Source of the DNA: Chloranthus sessilifolius
Lineage: Eukaryota > Streptophyta > Magnoliopsida > Chloranthales > Chloranthaceae
Direction of reading: 5' to 3'
Assembly: GCA_021018995.1 (NCBI GenBank)
Contig: CM037585.1
Coordinates: 71,426,646 to 71,490,645 of the forward strand
DNA length: 64,000 bases
The notes beneath the pieces were generated by a model. That model did not search any database and was not told the DNA's origin. It saw only the letters and a list, made by a program, of their open reading frames with translations. Below are positions 1 to 9,815 of the stretch, one piece after another. The stretch's first letter is position 1; the number at the start of each line of letters is the position of its first letter. Made by a program: the position numbers and the translations under genes.

Positions 1-1658
1 ATGCAGATGTACTCTGATGGGTCAAACTTCTCGTCATCCCCCTCTATCATGCTGATGGTTGGCCTTGGGCCCGCTCCACCGGGTGGATGTGATGGTAGCG
101 ACACCTGGTGTATATTGGCGTGCTGGTTGGCCTGGGGAAGCGCTGGAAGAATGATCTTGCCGGCCTCTATTAAGTCTTGTATCGCATGTTTCAAAGGAAA
201 GCAATGATCAGTTGGGTGACCTAGTCCTTGATGGAAATTACAATGGGTATTGGGGTCGTAATTCCTTAGGATTAGATTCGGTGGAGGTCATGGCTAGAGT
301 GCAATAACCAAACCTTATTCGATTAGTAAAGGCAATAACATATTTAAGGATTGCCCCAATGGTGTGAAGACTCGATCAAAATGTGCCCTTCTCTGTTCTG
401 GGATCATCTGTGCCCCTTGCCCATTTTCGGTTCTTTGCATCGGCTCGCTTCTGGCTGGAGCTAGCTGTGCTGCCTTAAATTGGAAGGGGGGTATGCTGGT
501 ATTGGGTCGTGTATTTACTACCGTCTGTACGTCCGCCCCTGTTCTTCTATCATTCCTCTGTTTGGTGAACCGTCGAACTCCACTGGCCCCATCAGACATA
601 TTCTTACTTAAACATCCTTCTCTGATTGCATCCTTGCAATGGTTGGCATTCCTTACCAAATTAGCAAAACTGGATTGTTGTTGGTACACTAGGAAATTCG
701 AGATAATTGGCAGGGTGCTTTTTGAGATCATCTCGATCTACTCATCGTCGGGTATTCTATTCCTAACTTGTGTTGCCAATGCTCTCCACTGCCCAAGGTA
801 GTTGTTAAATGTCTCATCGGGTTTCTGTTTCAGGCGAGCAAGGTCTGACTTGTATGGTTCAATGTCTATGTTGTAGACATATTACTCTTGAAATAGATCG
901 GTCAGATATTTCCATGTTTTGATCATGGAAGCTTCCAAAGATGTGAACCATCTTAAAGTTGGGCCAGTGAGGCTCTTTTGGAAGACCTTTATGAGTAAAC
1001 ACTAATCCCCTCCATACTGGTAGATGTTCCCATAGTAGGACTTGAGATGTCTAATGGGATTACCCGTGTCATTGTGTTTGTCAAAAATTGGCACTCTGAA
1101 ATTTGGGGGTAAGGGGACCTCTGAAAATGGGCATAGGTCAAAAAAGTCTGTGGCATGGATTTCAGCTCCACCCATCTTCATCAGCTATTTTTAGATCTTG
1201 TCCATTTTCTCTTTCAACAACTCTGACTCTTTGGATGGTGGGGCCGTCCTTTTAACAGACAACCTCCATTGGCTTTGGGCTGCTAGTGGGTTAGTGATCA
1301 GGGGTGGTGGGGAGTTGAAGCTGGTGAATGCCCCTGCATACGCCCCATTGTTCTTGATCTCATCTTCCTCATACTGTGGGTCTATGCATGGTGGAGGAAG
1401 GGTGAGATTATCCTGTTGGTTTGTGTCGGTCGGATGGGTACTTGTGGGACCACTATATATGGGGGAATCCTTGGGGATGGGTTTGAGAGGTATGCTGATG
1501 GGTGGACTGAGGGTGGTTGATGGCATGGGATGGATTCCCGTATTAAACTGGGTATGAGGGCTATGGATGAGTGAGGCCCATGCTGGGTTGAGAGCCTTGA
1601 TGATATGGGTGCTTTATTTGGGGTGGAAGGGTGTTGGTCACTTTTCGAATTACTGTCT
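1..1658 (-). pseudogene. gag: Tat/Ogre-type Gag, central and C-terminal part (broken)
   Basis: Remnant of the capsid polyprotein of a Ty3/gypsy element of the Tat/Ogre group, read on the minus strand. About 800-1171 encodes a capsid-like stretch (FDKHNDTGNP, then an SLTGP..RWF core), matching the usual Tat Gag order of a KFDKYNGTGDP-like motif followed by SLTGPAL.WY. At 1-260 one frame gives a zinc-knuckle-like CNFHQGLGHPTDHC (C-x2-H-x4-H-x4-C) followed by an acidic helix ending LIEAGKI, typical of the Gag C terminus in this group. 315-731 is the linker between them and ends in PLGQSLNMLLPLLIE. Stops and frameshifts separate the pieces. The N-terminal part lies beyond the LTR insertion, at 4345-5620. 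The gene continues off the left edge, so protease and pol, if present, are outside the window. Confidence 0.75.
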
Positions 1659-4344
1659 TGTTATTGGTGAGAAAACAATGGTGAATAAAAATAAATCAAA
1701 AGTACAGAAATAAAAATTTGTTAAAACAACAAATCTGAAATACACAACCTTTAAGATACAAGGCTATTGTAGCAAGTTTTGAGTAAGTAAGAGTTTGTCC
1801 CATAGATAAATCGATCTAGAACCCAAAATGGGTTATATTAGTAGGCCTCCAGATCTAGCTACAGATCTGATAATCCTAGAAAAAGGGAGTTGGGTGTCAC
1901 AATTATACTAAATTAACACTAAAAGAAGAGAAATAAAGTGCAGTCCTATCCTAAAGAAAGGGTTATAAAGAAGGTGGTGATGGTGTGTGTGAAAATAAAA
2001 ATAAAATGATGGGAAGTAGGCAATTAAGCTAAGGTTAATTCAGTTATGTAACTTAGATTTAGGGCTGTCTCTACATTTAATCCCTCAGATGGCTACAAGC
2101 ACATCTGCAAGGGAGAAGTATCCAACACAACCTTTATGGTTTGACCTGGTCTCTTAAGGCTATAACCTGTCCACTTTAATGGTCACAAACTATCTAATAG
2201 AGAGGATCAAACCACATGGACTAAATCAGAAAACCAATCTGATCCACTAGAGTAGACTGATCTAAAGCTATAACCTGTCCACTTAAATGGCTACAGATTA
2301 TCCAATAGATGCTCTCCACCCAATGGATCAAATTAGAACATGAAAATCATTATAGACACCATGTATGCTAGGCTACAAGCTCAGGCATCCATGGGAGAAA
2401 ATAGTTCTTGAATAGACCAGTGGAAACCACTGCAATTTAAAAGCTATTTGGGGACTTTAAATGCAGCTGGTCATTGCTACAAAAGGCTTGTAATTACTCA
2501 GCTCACAAGTTTGCAATCTCTACAGAGAAATCGGATCTAACATCTGATGTTGGTTAAGTATAACAGAGGGGAGCTTGTTCCTGCAACAACCTCTCACAAG
2601 GCTACAAGCTCAAGTGCAGAGGAGAAGAATCCTTCTCGATCTGTGGCTTGGAATCACCCTAGGGCTATAATTTATCCACTTAAATGGTCACAGGCTATCC
2701 ACAGAGGTTATCCACACCACAGAGAACTAAGCTGGAACATGTATATTGCTGCTACAACCATGGTCCTAGGGCTACAAGCTTAAGCTCCCATGGGTATTTC
2801 AAATAAGCTCAAATCCTAAATGCATAGCATAGATTGAATAAAACTATGGACAAATAGAAAAATAATAGATTGAATAAACAAGAAAATACAAATTTCATTG
2901 ATCAACATAATACATACAATGAGATTTCTCAAGGCAGCAGCCTTGTGTAAAACAGCTCATCAACTAATCCCAATGTGCACAAAACCCATTACAAAACTGA
3001 GAAAACTAAACAAATTTCTTACAGAGAATTTAGCCAGTAAGTGTTGGGCTAAGAGAGAAGAAAAAGTGAAAAAAGAGGTGATCAAACGCTAACCCTAGCC
3101 TGCTCGAGCTCACAACTAACAGAGCTTGAAGGAGAGATGTGTTCTAAGTTAAATTTATAGCTTAAATACTTAGTCCTAATGCCTTAGCCAATAGAAGATT
3201 AAACCCTAATTTTTAGGGCATATGTGGCACTATTACAACCCTTGGATGCCTTGGGATGTGTGCCTTGAGATTAGGGCCTCGAGATGTGTACCCTAGACCT
3301 GGGGAAATCTTCAAAAGGTCCCTAAGTAGAGGTTGAGAAGTGGAGAGCCCGAGCTTCGTGGGGCAAACTTTTACTCTTTAGTTCATTCGCACAGCTACTG
3401 AGTGCTTCACGAGGTGGAATTTGTCTTGGAAGGTCCCTTTCTCGTGCAGAAGGTCCTTAAATGGTTGTGCAGCTGCTTTGGCCTTTAATGCACTCGTGAG
3501 GAAGAATTTGCAGTGCTTAGCTTTACTCGTGGAGTAGAGCTTCAGAATTTTCTGTCACGAAGGTGTTGCATGGAAGATCCTCAATCTCGCTCGGCTTCTT
3601 GTCAAAGGACTAACACAGCTCACTCGGTAGCGGTTTGATCTTTTAAACGCGTGAGGAAATATCTAGAGCTCTCTCTCCTCCTGAACCATGCGAGGACTCC
3701 ACGAGCTTACTATTGTTTGTTGTGCCACTTGGCCTCGCGAGATAGTGTGCGTGACTGATATGAGGTTTGTTCCTCGCGAGATCTTTGCGAGTTGAATTTT
3801 GAAGGCTTAGTGCACGAGAGCTTCGCGAGGATCTTAAGTGTTGATTTCAGCTTAGGCGTGCGACTGCTGCGCAAGAGAGTGCTCTAAAATAATCCCTTCA
3901 CTGAGCTACATGACTTCTTCGCGAGTTCCCTTGTACTGCATGTAACATCCGCGTGAGGAAGCTTTGCTGTAGACTTAAACAGCATGAGGTAGCATTCCTA
4001 CTGTGCAACATAACATCTTGTCTGCTCCTCTGTTATTCAGCTGCTACTGTTGCACATCTCTCCACTCACATCCACACTTCTCTCATCTGCTGGACTTCCT
4101 TGGTCCATCATGACATGCAAAATGGTCACCATGGTGTGTACCACCATGGTGTTCCATTTTCTTTGGCTCAGCTGTCATCCTTGACTTAAATTCTCTCTTT
4201 GGAAACAAAGGCATGAGCTTTGTATTAAGCTACATAAATTATTACTAACTATAAAAAATGCTAAACAGGGAGTTATTAGTTAGCTTCAAGGTGTAGTAAA
4301 GGCTAGGTTAAGAGGTGAAAAGTGATACTTTTCAGTGAATAACA
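1659..4344 (-). mobile_element. Athila-like family B LTR inserted in the Tat gag
   Basis: Starts TGTTATTGG and ends GAATAACA (TG...CA). It shares the family B LTR backbone: a block reading AGATACAAGGCTATTGTAGCAAG near the start, repeated CTATAACCTGTCCACTT modules, and a final GTGAAAAGTGATACTTTTCA block. Orientation by backbone is minus, so the U3 side is at the high-coordinate end. No PPT or PBS lies next to it, which suggests a solo LTR splitting the gag. The flanks do not show a clear 5-bp duplication (TGTCT left, AATGG right), so the borders or flanks have changed since insertion. Confidence 0.8.
3345..3960. repeat. CGCGAG motif array in LTR 1659-4344
   Basis: Many irregularly spaced copies of a CpG-rich core related to TTCGCGAGG/CTCGCGAG, plus decayed forms such as CTTCGTGGGG and CTCGTGAGG, separated by unrelated 10-40 base spacers. 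The array is not a simple tandem repeat. It lies on the U3 side of the LTR, the same position as in the other family B LTRs. Confidence 0.75.
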
Positions 4345-5620
4345 AATGGGGGCCCGTTGGGGGTATGTGGGATACTGGAGGAATGAGGGAGGATGGGAGA
4401 GTGGGACTTTTTGGTGTGGGCCTTGGTGATTTGGGTATGGTTTATGGGCCTTGGTAGGCTTGGGGTATTAGGCCCTGGTAGGCTTGGGTTTGGGCCATTG
4501 AACTTTGGTAGGCTTGGGCTATTGGGCCTTTGTGAGTTGGGCCATGGGGCCTTGGTGGGTTTGGGCCATTGGGCCTTAGTGGGCTTGGGCTATTGGGTCT
4601 TGGTGGGTTTGGGTCATTGGGCTTTCGTGGGTTTGAGCCGTTGGGCCTAAGTGAGTTTGGGCCATTGGGCCTTGGTGGGCTTGGGCCATTAGGCCTTGGT
4701 GGGTTTGGGGTATGGGGACCTGAGGCCTGCTCAAATGACCCCATAGTTGATTGGTGTCTTGGGTGGTATGGATAATGGGGGGTTGATGGGGTCTTTGGAG
4801 GAAAGGTGAGATTTGGGAGTTATGAGATGGGTTTGTGCGGGATGGATAAGGGAGACTGCTTTGTGAGGCCTTCTATATTGTATAGGCCTTAGTCATCTCA
4901 TCCATCATGGCCAATGGATTGGGTGGTGGGGAGGATCTAAAGGGTACATCTGATGGAGGGGAAATGTGGGGTATGGATTGGGTGGGTGCATGTAAAAAAT
5001 TGGGCATGACCCGGGTAAAATCGGGAATGACCTTGGTAGATGGGGGGATATGTGATGGATTGGACATGGTATGGGAAAATGTAGGAAAATTGGGTATGTA
5101 TTGGGAAGATGGGAAATTGGGCATAGTTTGGGGAAAATTGGGCATGGTGGATGGATTGGGCATGTGTGTGCCTGGGGTGGATGTAGGGAAGTGAGGTGTA
5201 AGTTGGTTTGACATGGGGGAACAATGGGGTAAATTTGGAGTGGTGGCGGATGTGGATGGGGTAAAGTTAGGGTTATTTGGATTTGAGGGGGGACAGGGTG
5301 AGACACGGGGTATATGTGGATGGATTTAGAGTAGAAGGAGATGGGGAAACGGGAAAATTTTGGATGGGTGCGGAAGGAAATATGGGTGCACCAAAGGGTT
5401 CGGTGATGATAAATGGTGGTTGGGTGAGCGGAATGGTGGTGAAAATTTCCTCCGAATTAGAAGGTGTCGGGGAGCATGGCGGTGATGAATCGGGATCGAC
5501 AAAAGCCGGATCGACCCCGACGAAATGGTTTGTTGGCGGGTTGGGTACGGGCTCCTCGGGTGGGGACCAAAAACCTGTCTTCTCCTTCCCCTACGGGATG
5601 GCAGAGGGTAAGCCAATGCC
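4345..5620 (-). pseudogene. gag: Tat/Ogre-type Gag, Pro/Asn-rich N-terminal part
   Basis: Minus-strand continuation of the gag at 1-1658 on the other side of the inserted LTR. No domain is recognised. The predicted protein is strongly biased to Pro, Asn, Ser, His and Gly, with two internal repeats: about 4442-4700 encodes an 8-residue unit PNPPRPNG, and 4873-5220 encodes a looser unit around MPNFP. Long stretches are open in more than one minus-strand frame because of the repeats, so the true frame is uncertain. Near 5616 one frame starts MAYPLPSRRG and a neighbouring frame reads PPEEPVPNPPTNHFVG. The plus-strand open frames here are mirror images of the repeat and are not genes. Confidence 0.5.
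4450..4710. repeat. 24-bp coding minisatellite
   Basis: About ten degenerate units of GGCCTTGGTGGGTTTGGGCCATTG-like sequence in direct tandem. Because 24 is a multiple of three, unit gain or loss keeps the gag frame. The plus strand is extremely G/T rich. Confidence 0.8.
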
Positions 5621-6756
5621 GTTGTGCCGGCATCACAAGCTATACATATATATATTATTTTTTGAATTTTTTATTTTTTCTTGATGATGATTTTTTTTGT
5701 TTTTTTGAAAAAAAAGAAAATGAACCTTTTTATGATGGGTTCCAAGGCCTTGGAATTCCTGTTTTGGGCGGTGTTCACGCCCCAAATATTTCTCATGGCG
5801 GGACCCCTATACGCTTCCGAAGAATCAAAGGGAAATCCCTTGATCTATGTGAAGGCACGGGAATCCACACGATAACCTGATCCCTCGAAAAAAGTCAATA
5901 AGAGGGTGACCTCTTTTGACCGGCGAGGGCGTATTGGGTGTCGGAACATGTGGGATCTATCAGAAGTATTAAACTGCTAAGCGGGGAACTCGAGATCAGT
6001 GAAAAGAGGCCTCAGATTCAGTTTGCCTGAAGCCAGAAAGGTCTAGTGTATGTATTACATACGCTAGGAAAATTTCTGGAAATTTGGCTTAGCATATTAA
6101 TACATATGCTAGGTAATTTTCTGGAATTTTTGGCTTAGCGTATCTATTAGGTACGCTAGGCAGTTTCTGGAGATTTTTGGCTTAGCATATGTAATACATA
6201 CGCTAGGCTAAAATAGGGTTTATATATTTATTTTGATAGCAGCAGTAGACCCGAAATTGGTCTATTTTTTTGGGTTTTCGAAAGCAATGCATCCAGGGAC
6301 TGATTTTCTTTGTTGCAATAGGTCCCTCCTCTCTGAACCTAGGGATACAAGGTTGATTCAGGATGACTAACGCTCTCCCCTAAGGGTTTTAAGCTTTGTA
6401 CTTGGATCGGTCACCCACCCTATATACCTACGGCGCAAGCACCTTCTTAGATACTGGATGGGGTGGTACTTTTCCGAATCATCACCACTAGGGGTTGCCA
6501 CCATACTCAACACCGAGATGTTTATATCGCTACCTAAATTCTCCCCCTTGAAAATCTACCCAATGCGAACTGAATTAAGTCCCTTGATTCACTTTTAAGA
6601 TTCCATTTTAATATTCAAATTTTAAAAGGGAGTTTGCTTAGGTTCAAAAATGGGTTGTGATGATCCCGTGCCGCCTCTACGAGCCAGCGTCCACTGATGG
6701 AATATGATTGCAGAAATTTTAAAAGGTCAAGTAGGCCCACCAAACGGCTAAGGCGT
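5621..6756. other. Noncoding; probable Tat LTR or leader remnant
   Basis: No gene seen. It contains homopolymer-rich AT stretches (5640-5720) and a four-copy palindrome array at 6043-6207, followed on the plus strand by a TTTATATATTTA sequence. The array resembles the one in the clear Tat LTR at 50056-51690, which is why I suspect LTR origin. I could not find the TGTAGACACCC terminus or a PBS, so orientation and borders are unknown. It ends abruptly at the family B LTR starting at 6757. Confidence 0.4.
6043..6207. repeat. Four-copy palindromic repeat (TAGCGTAT..ATACGCTA)
   Basis: Four imperfect palindromes start near 6043, 6088, 6134 and 6181, spaced about 45 bases apart. Each has the plan CTTAGCGTAT-n-ATTA-n-ATACGCTAGG and is followed by an AATTTCTGGA-like spacer. 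Half-sites vary by CpG-type changes (CATA for CGTA). Confidence 0.85.
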
Positions 6757-8279
6757 TGTTGTTCGATTCCTTCAAGTGATGATTATTGTGTGGTGAAAAT
6801 AAATTAAAAACAAAGTAAAATAAAAGAATAGATTCAGCACAACTAAAGTAATCCTAGACCTGCAAGATACAGGGCCTATTGTAGCAAGTTTTGATAAGTA
6901 AGAGTTTGTCCCACAGAGAAATTGATCTAGAACCCAACATGGGCTATAATAGGAGGCCTTTAAATCTAGCTAAAGATCTGACAATCCTAAAGAAAGGGAG
7001 TTCGGTGTCACGACTACACTAAATTAACCCTAGCAAAAGATAAATAAAATATAGCCCTATCCTAAAGAAAGGGTTAAGAAGAAGATGGTGATGGTGTGTG
7101 CCAAAATAAAATATAAAAAATGGTGAGAAGTAAGCAGGTTAAGTTTAGAGTTAAAGCAGTAATGTAACTCAGATTTAGTCTGTCTCTACAGGGCTCCTTG
7201 CTGAGATGCTATTCAAAAGCCTCAATAAGGTAGAAGTATCCAACTTAACCCATGCCATTTGGGGTGCTCTTAAGGCTATAGGCTGTCCACTCAAATAGTC
7301 ATAGCCTATCCTATAGAGTTTGTCAAATCCCATTGATCAAGCTAGAAGTTGCTAATCTAATCCATAGGAGTGGACTGATCATTTCCTCAACCACTGGACC
7401 AGATCAGGCTATGAATACTATTGCAGCACTATGTAATGTCAGTGCTACAAGCTCTCCAGATCTGCACATAGATCTGATTGACATTCATAGGTATTTCAAC
7501 CCATAAAATCCTAAGTGCTTTGCCAAGGCTAACGGCTCACTGGTGCTCACAAAAAGGATAATGTAACAGGTTGAATAAGGCTCTAGATTCAGCTGGTCAT
7601 TGCTATAAAAGGCCTACAATGACTCTGCCTCAAGCTGTAACTACTACAGAGAAATCAGATCTAACATCTGATATCAGTTAGGTAAAACAGAGGGGAGCCA
7701 GTTCATGTATAAAACTTCCTTACAATGCTCTAGAAGCTCATGTGCAGGGGAGAAGAATCCTTCTCAAACATGTGGCTGGACACCACCTTAGGGCTATACT
7801 CTGTCTACTCAAATGGTCACAGGATATCCCATTGGTCTGTTCATACCATAGAGGTCTGAGAAAGAACATGTAAATTGCTACAACCACCATGGCCCATAGG
7901 CCTTCGAGCTCCCCAGATCTCACTACAGATCCATCATTGCTTTCCATGGAACTATCAAACCAAGGAAGATCAGATAGCAAACAATAGATCTACTAGAAAT
8001 TGAATGGGCTCGTCTCAAATACATGGATCCTATAGACATCTAAGGAAACCATAAGATCTTTAGATTCAATTAGTCATTAAAACAACAATCCATTAATAAA
8101 AGTAAACCTTACAATGAACTACCTCCAGGCTGCAGCCTGTACACAACTGCTCATCAAAAATCCCAATGTATACAAAACCTATTACAAAACTGAAATAGAA
8201 CTAAGCCTAACTACTTACAAGGGGATTATCCAGCAAATGATGGGCTAAGAGAGAAGAAAAATAAGAAAAAGAGATGATC

Positions 8280-8302
8280 AAACCCTAACCCTAACCCTAA
8301 CC
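8280..8302 (-). promoter_or_regulatory. Telobox (AAACCCTA repeats) in the LTR
   Basis: AAACCCTAACCCTAACCCTAACC in plus orientation, three and a half plant telomere units. It lies about 70-90 bases downstream of the TATA box in transcription sense. Shorter forms occur at the same place in copy 2 (20904-20921 and 48323-48340) and in the 1659-4344 LTR (about 3082-3098, one unit mutated). Confidence 0.7.
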
Positions 8303-8369
8303 TGCTGGAACTCTCAGCCGACAGAGGATGGAGGAAGGATTGATGATTAAAACTAAACACTAAGTGTAG

Positions 8370-8381
8370 CTTATATACTCT
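8370..8381 (-). promoter_or_regulatory. Probable TATA box of family B LTR
   Basis: On the minus strand the sequence reads GAGTATATAAGC, a good plant TATA box. The same block recurs at 48403-48413 in copy 2. It places the CGCGA array about 200-700 bases upstream in U3 and the telobox in the transcribed leader. Confidence 0.6.
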
Positions 8382-8589
8382 ATCCATAAGGCCTTGGCTC
8401 TGAAGGGATTAACCCTAATTTTTCTAGTAAACATGACACTGTTACGACCCTTGAATGCCTTGAGATGTGCACCTCGAGATCCGTGCCTCAAGAAGTGTGC
8501 CCTAGCCTTGAGAAATTCCCAAAAGGCCCCTGTGTTAAAACTGAGAAGTGGGGAGGCCGTGCTTCACAGGGCTGGCATATGCATTAATT

Positions 8590-9115
8590 CATTCGCGTAG
8601 CTATAAAGCCTTCGCGGAGTAGCCTTTGGCTGGTGGGAAGTGATCACTCAAGCAGTACATCTTTAATTGATCGCGCAGTTCCTTTGCACTACAAAGCTAT
8701 CACAGAGATGATATGGAGTGCCTGGATTTCTCGCACAGTAGAGCTTCAGAAGCTCTCTCTCTCACTGAGTACTCATGTAGGTATGTTCCTGCGCTTGCAT
8801 AGTAACTAGTAAGGCTTCATAGTATGCGAGATCTACGCGAGGAGAATTCTGGGCGTCTCTCTCTTCTTTGGCTACGCAAGAACTCCGCGAGGTAACTTTT
8901 TGTGCAGTATACATATGGACTCGCTAAGTTCTGTGCGCGACTGCTTTAAGGGTTGATCTCTGCGAGAACTTTGCGATGGAAAATTCTAAGGATTTTAAAT
9001 TGCAAGATCTTTGTGATGTCTTTATAGCTCTCCTCTTGACTGCGCGCCCCATCTGCGCGAGGGCATCTTCCACTGCATCCTTAGCTTCGCGAGGAAGCTC
9101 CTCAACTTTGCGAGA
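8590..9115. repeat. CGCGA motif array, copy 1 3' LTR
   Basis: Interspersed CTTCGCGG, CTACGCGAGG, CTGCGCGAGG and TTCGCGAGG-type cores with decayed variants, over about 500 bases of U3. Confidence 0.75.
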
Positions 9116-9450
9116 TCTGTCTTTTGATACTCTGATGCATTTCACTTGCTGCTATTGAAGTTTCCTCCATTCTCAGCTAACCTCATCCATTTGCTAGACT
9201 TTCGTCAATGATGACCAGCAAGTAAGTCACCATGGTGAGCACTACCAAGGTGTTTCCTTAGGCTTTGGTTCAGCTGTCATCCTTACATGTATTCTCTCTC
9301 ATCTTTGGACCAAAAAGTAGGGATTTTGTATTAAGCTGCACAAATTATTGGTAACTATAAAACACACTTAACAAATGATTATTAGTCTACTTCAAGGTCC
9401 ATCAAAGGCTAAGTTAAGAGGTAAAAAGTGATACTTTTCAGTTAATTACA

Positions 9451-9462
9451 CACCCCTAAACC
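9451..9462 (-). other. Polypurine tract, family B copy 1
   Basis: Minus strand reads GGTTTAGGGGTG directly before the 3' LTR, in the right place for priming of plus-strand DNA. Equivalents lie at 22063 and 34709. Confidence 0.7.
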
Positions 9463-9815
9463 TAATCTTTGCTAGTCCCAGAGCAAAGGAAAATTTAAAA
9501 CAACTATTCTAAGAATGTAAATGCCACTTTCATAGGGAGCACGGATACATTTAGCATATGTACAAAGTCTTTTAAACCCCTAGGTGATCCCTAGTTGAGG
9601 AGTGAAGTCTTCTGAGGGTTTTCAGTGAAGATACCAACAAACTTCTCAATAAAACAGTTAACAAAAGTGCAAAATTATCAAGTTAGCTATCGAGAAACAG
9701 AGCATTAGTTAACCTTTGATTCAAAAAAAATATGAGGAATTTTAACATATAATATACACAGACATTTAATCATCACATCTTCTATATAGATGCACATCAT
9801 TTCCAATTAGCTCAC
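9463..9815 (-). other. 3' noncoding region of family B copy 1 (part 1)
   Basis: No ORF of interest. It contains the conserved block AACCCCTAGGTGATCCCTAG near 9575, which recurs at about 22190 (copy 2) and 34823 (family A). The region continues after the solo LTR at 12330. Confidence 0.7.

Larger units (their letters stand above)
6757..9450 (-). mobile_element. 3' LTR of family B copy 1 (Athila-like)
   Basis: Bounded by TGTTGTTCG at the low end and AATTACA at 9450. It is followed at once by CACCCCTAAACC, the complement of a polypurine tract, so this is the 3' LTR of a minus-strand element. It contains the shared backbone blocks, a CGCGA motif array (8590-9115), a TATA box (8370-8381) and a telomere-like box (8280-8302). 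The 2.7-kb length suits Athila-type LTRs. The left flank GGCGT has no matching duplication that I can find. Confidence 0.85.

Noticed and set aside
4393..4775. Plus-strand Gly/Leu/Trp-rich ORFs
   Set aside because: Mirror frames of the 24-bp minisatellite; the minus-strand Pro/Asn-rich frame fits the flanking gag.
8280..8302. Interstitial telomere or chromosome end
   Set aside because: Only about three units, and repeated at the same place in several LTRs; it is a telobox within the element.
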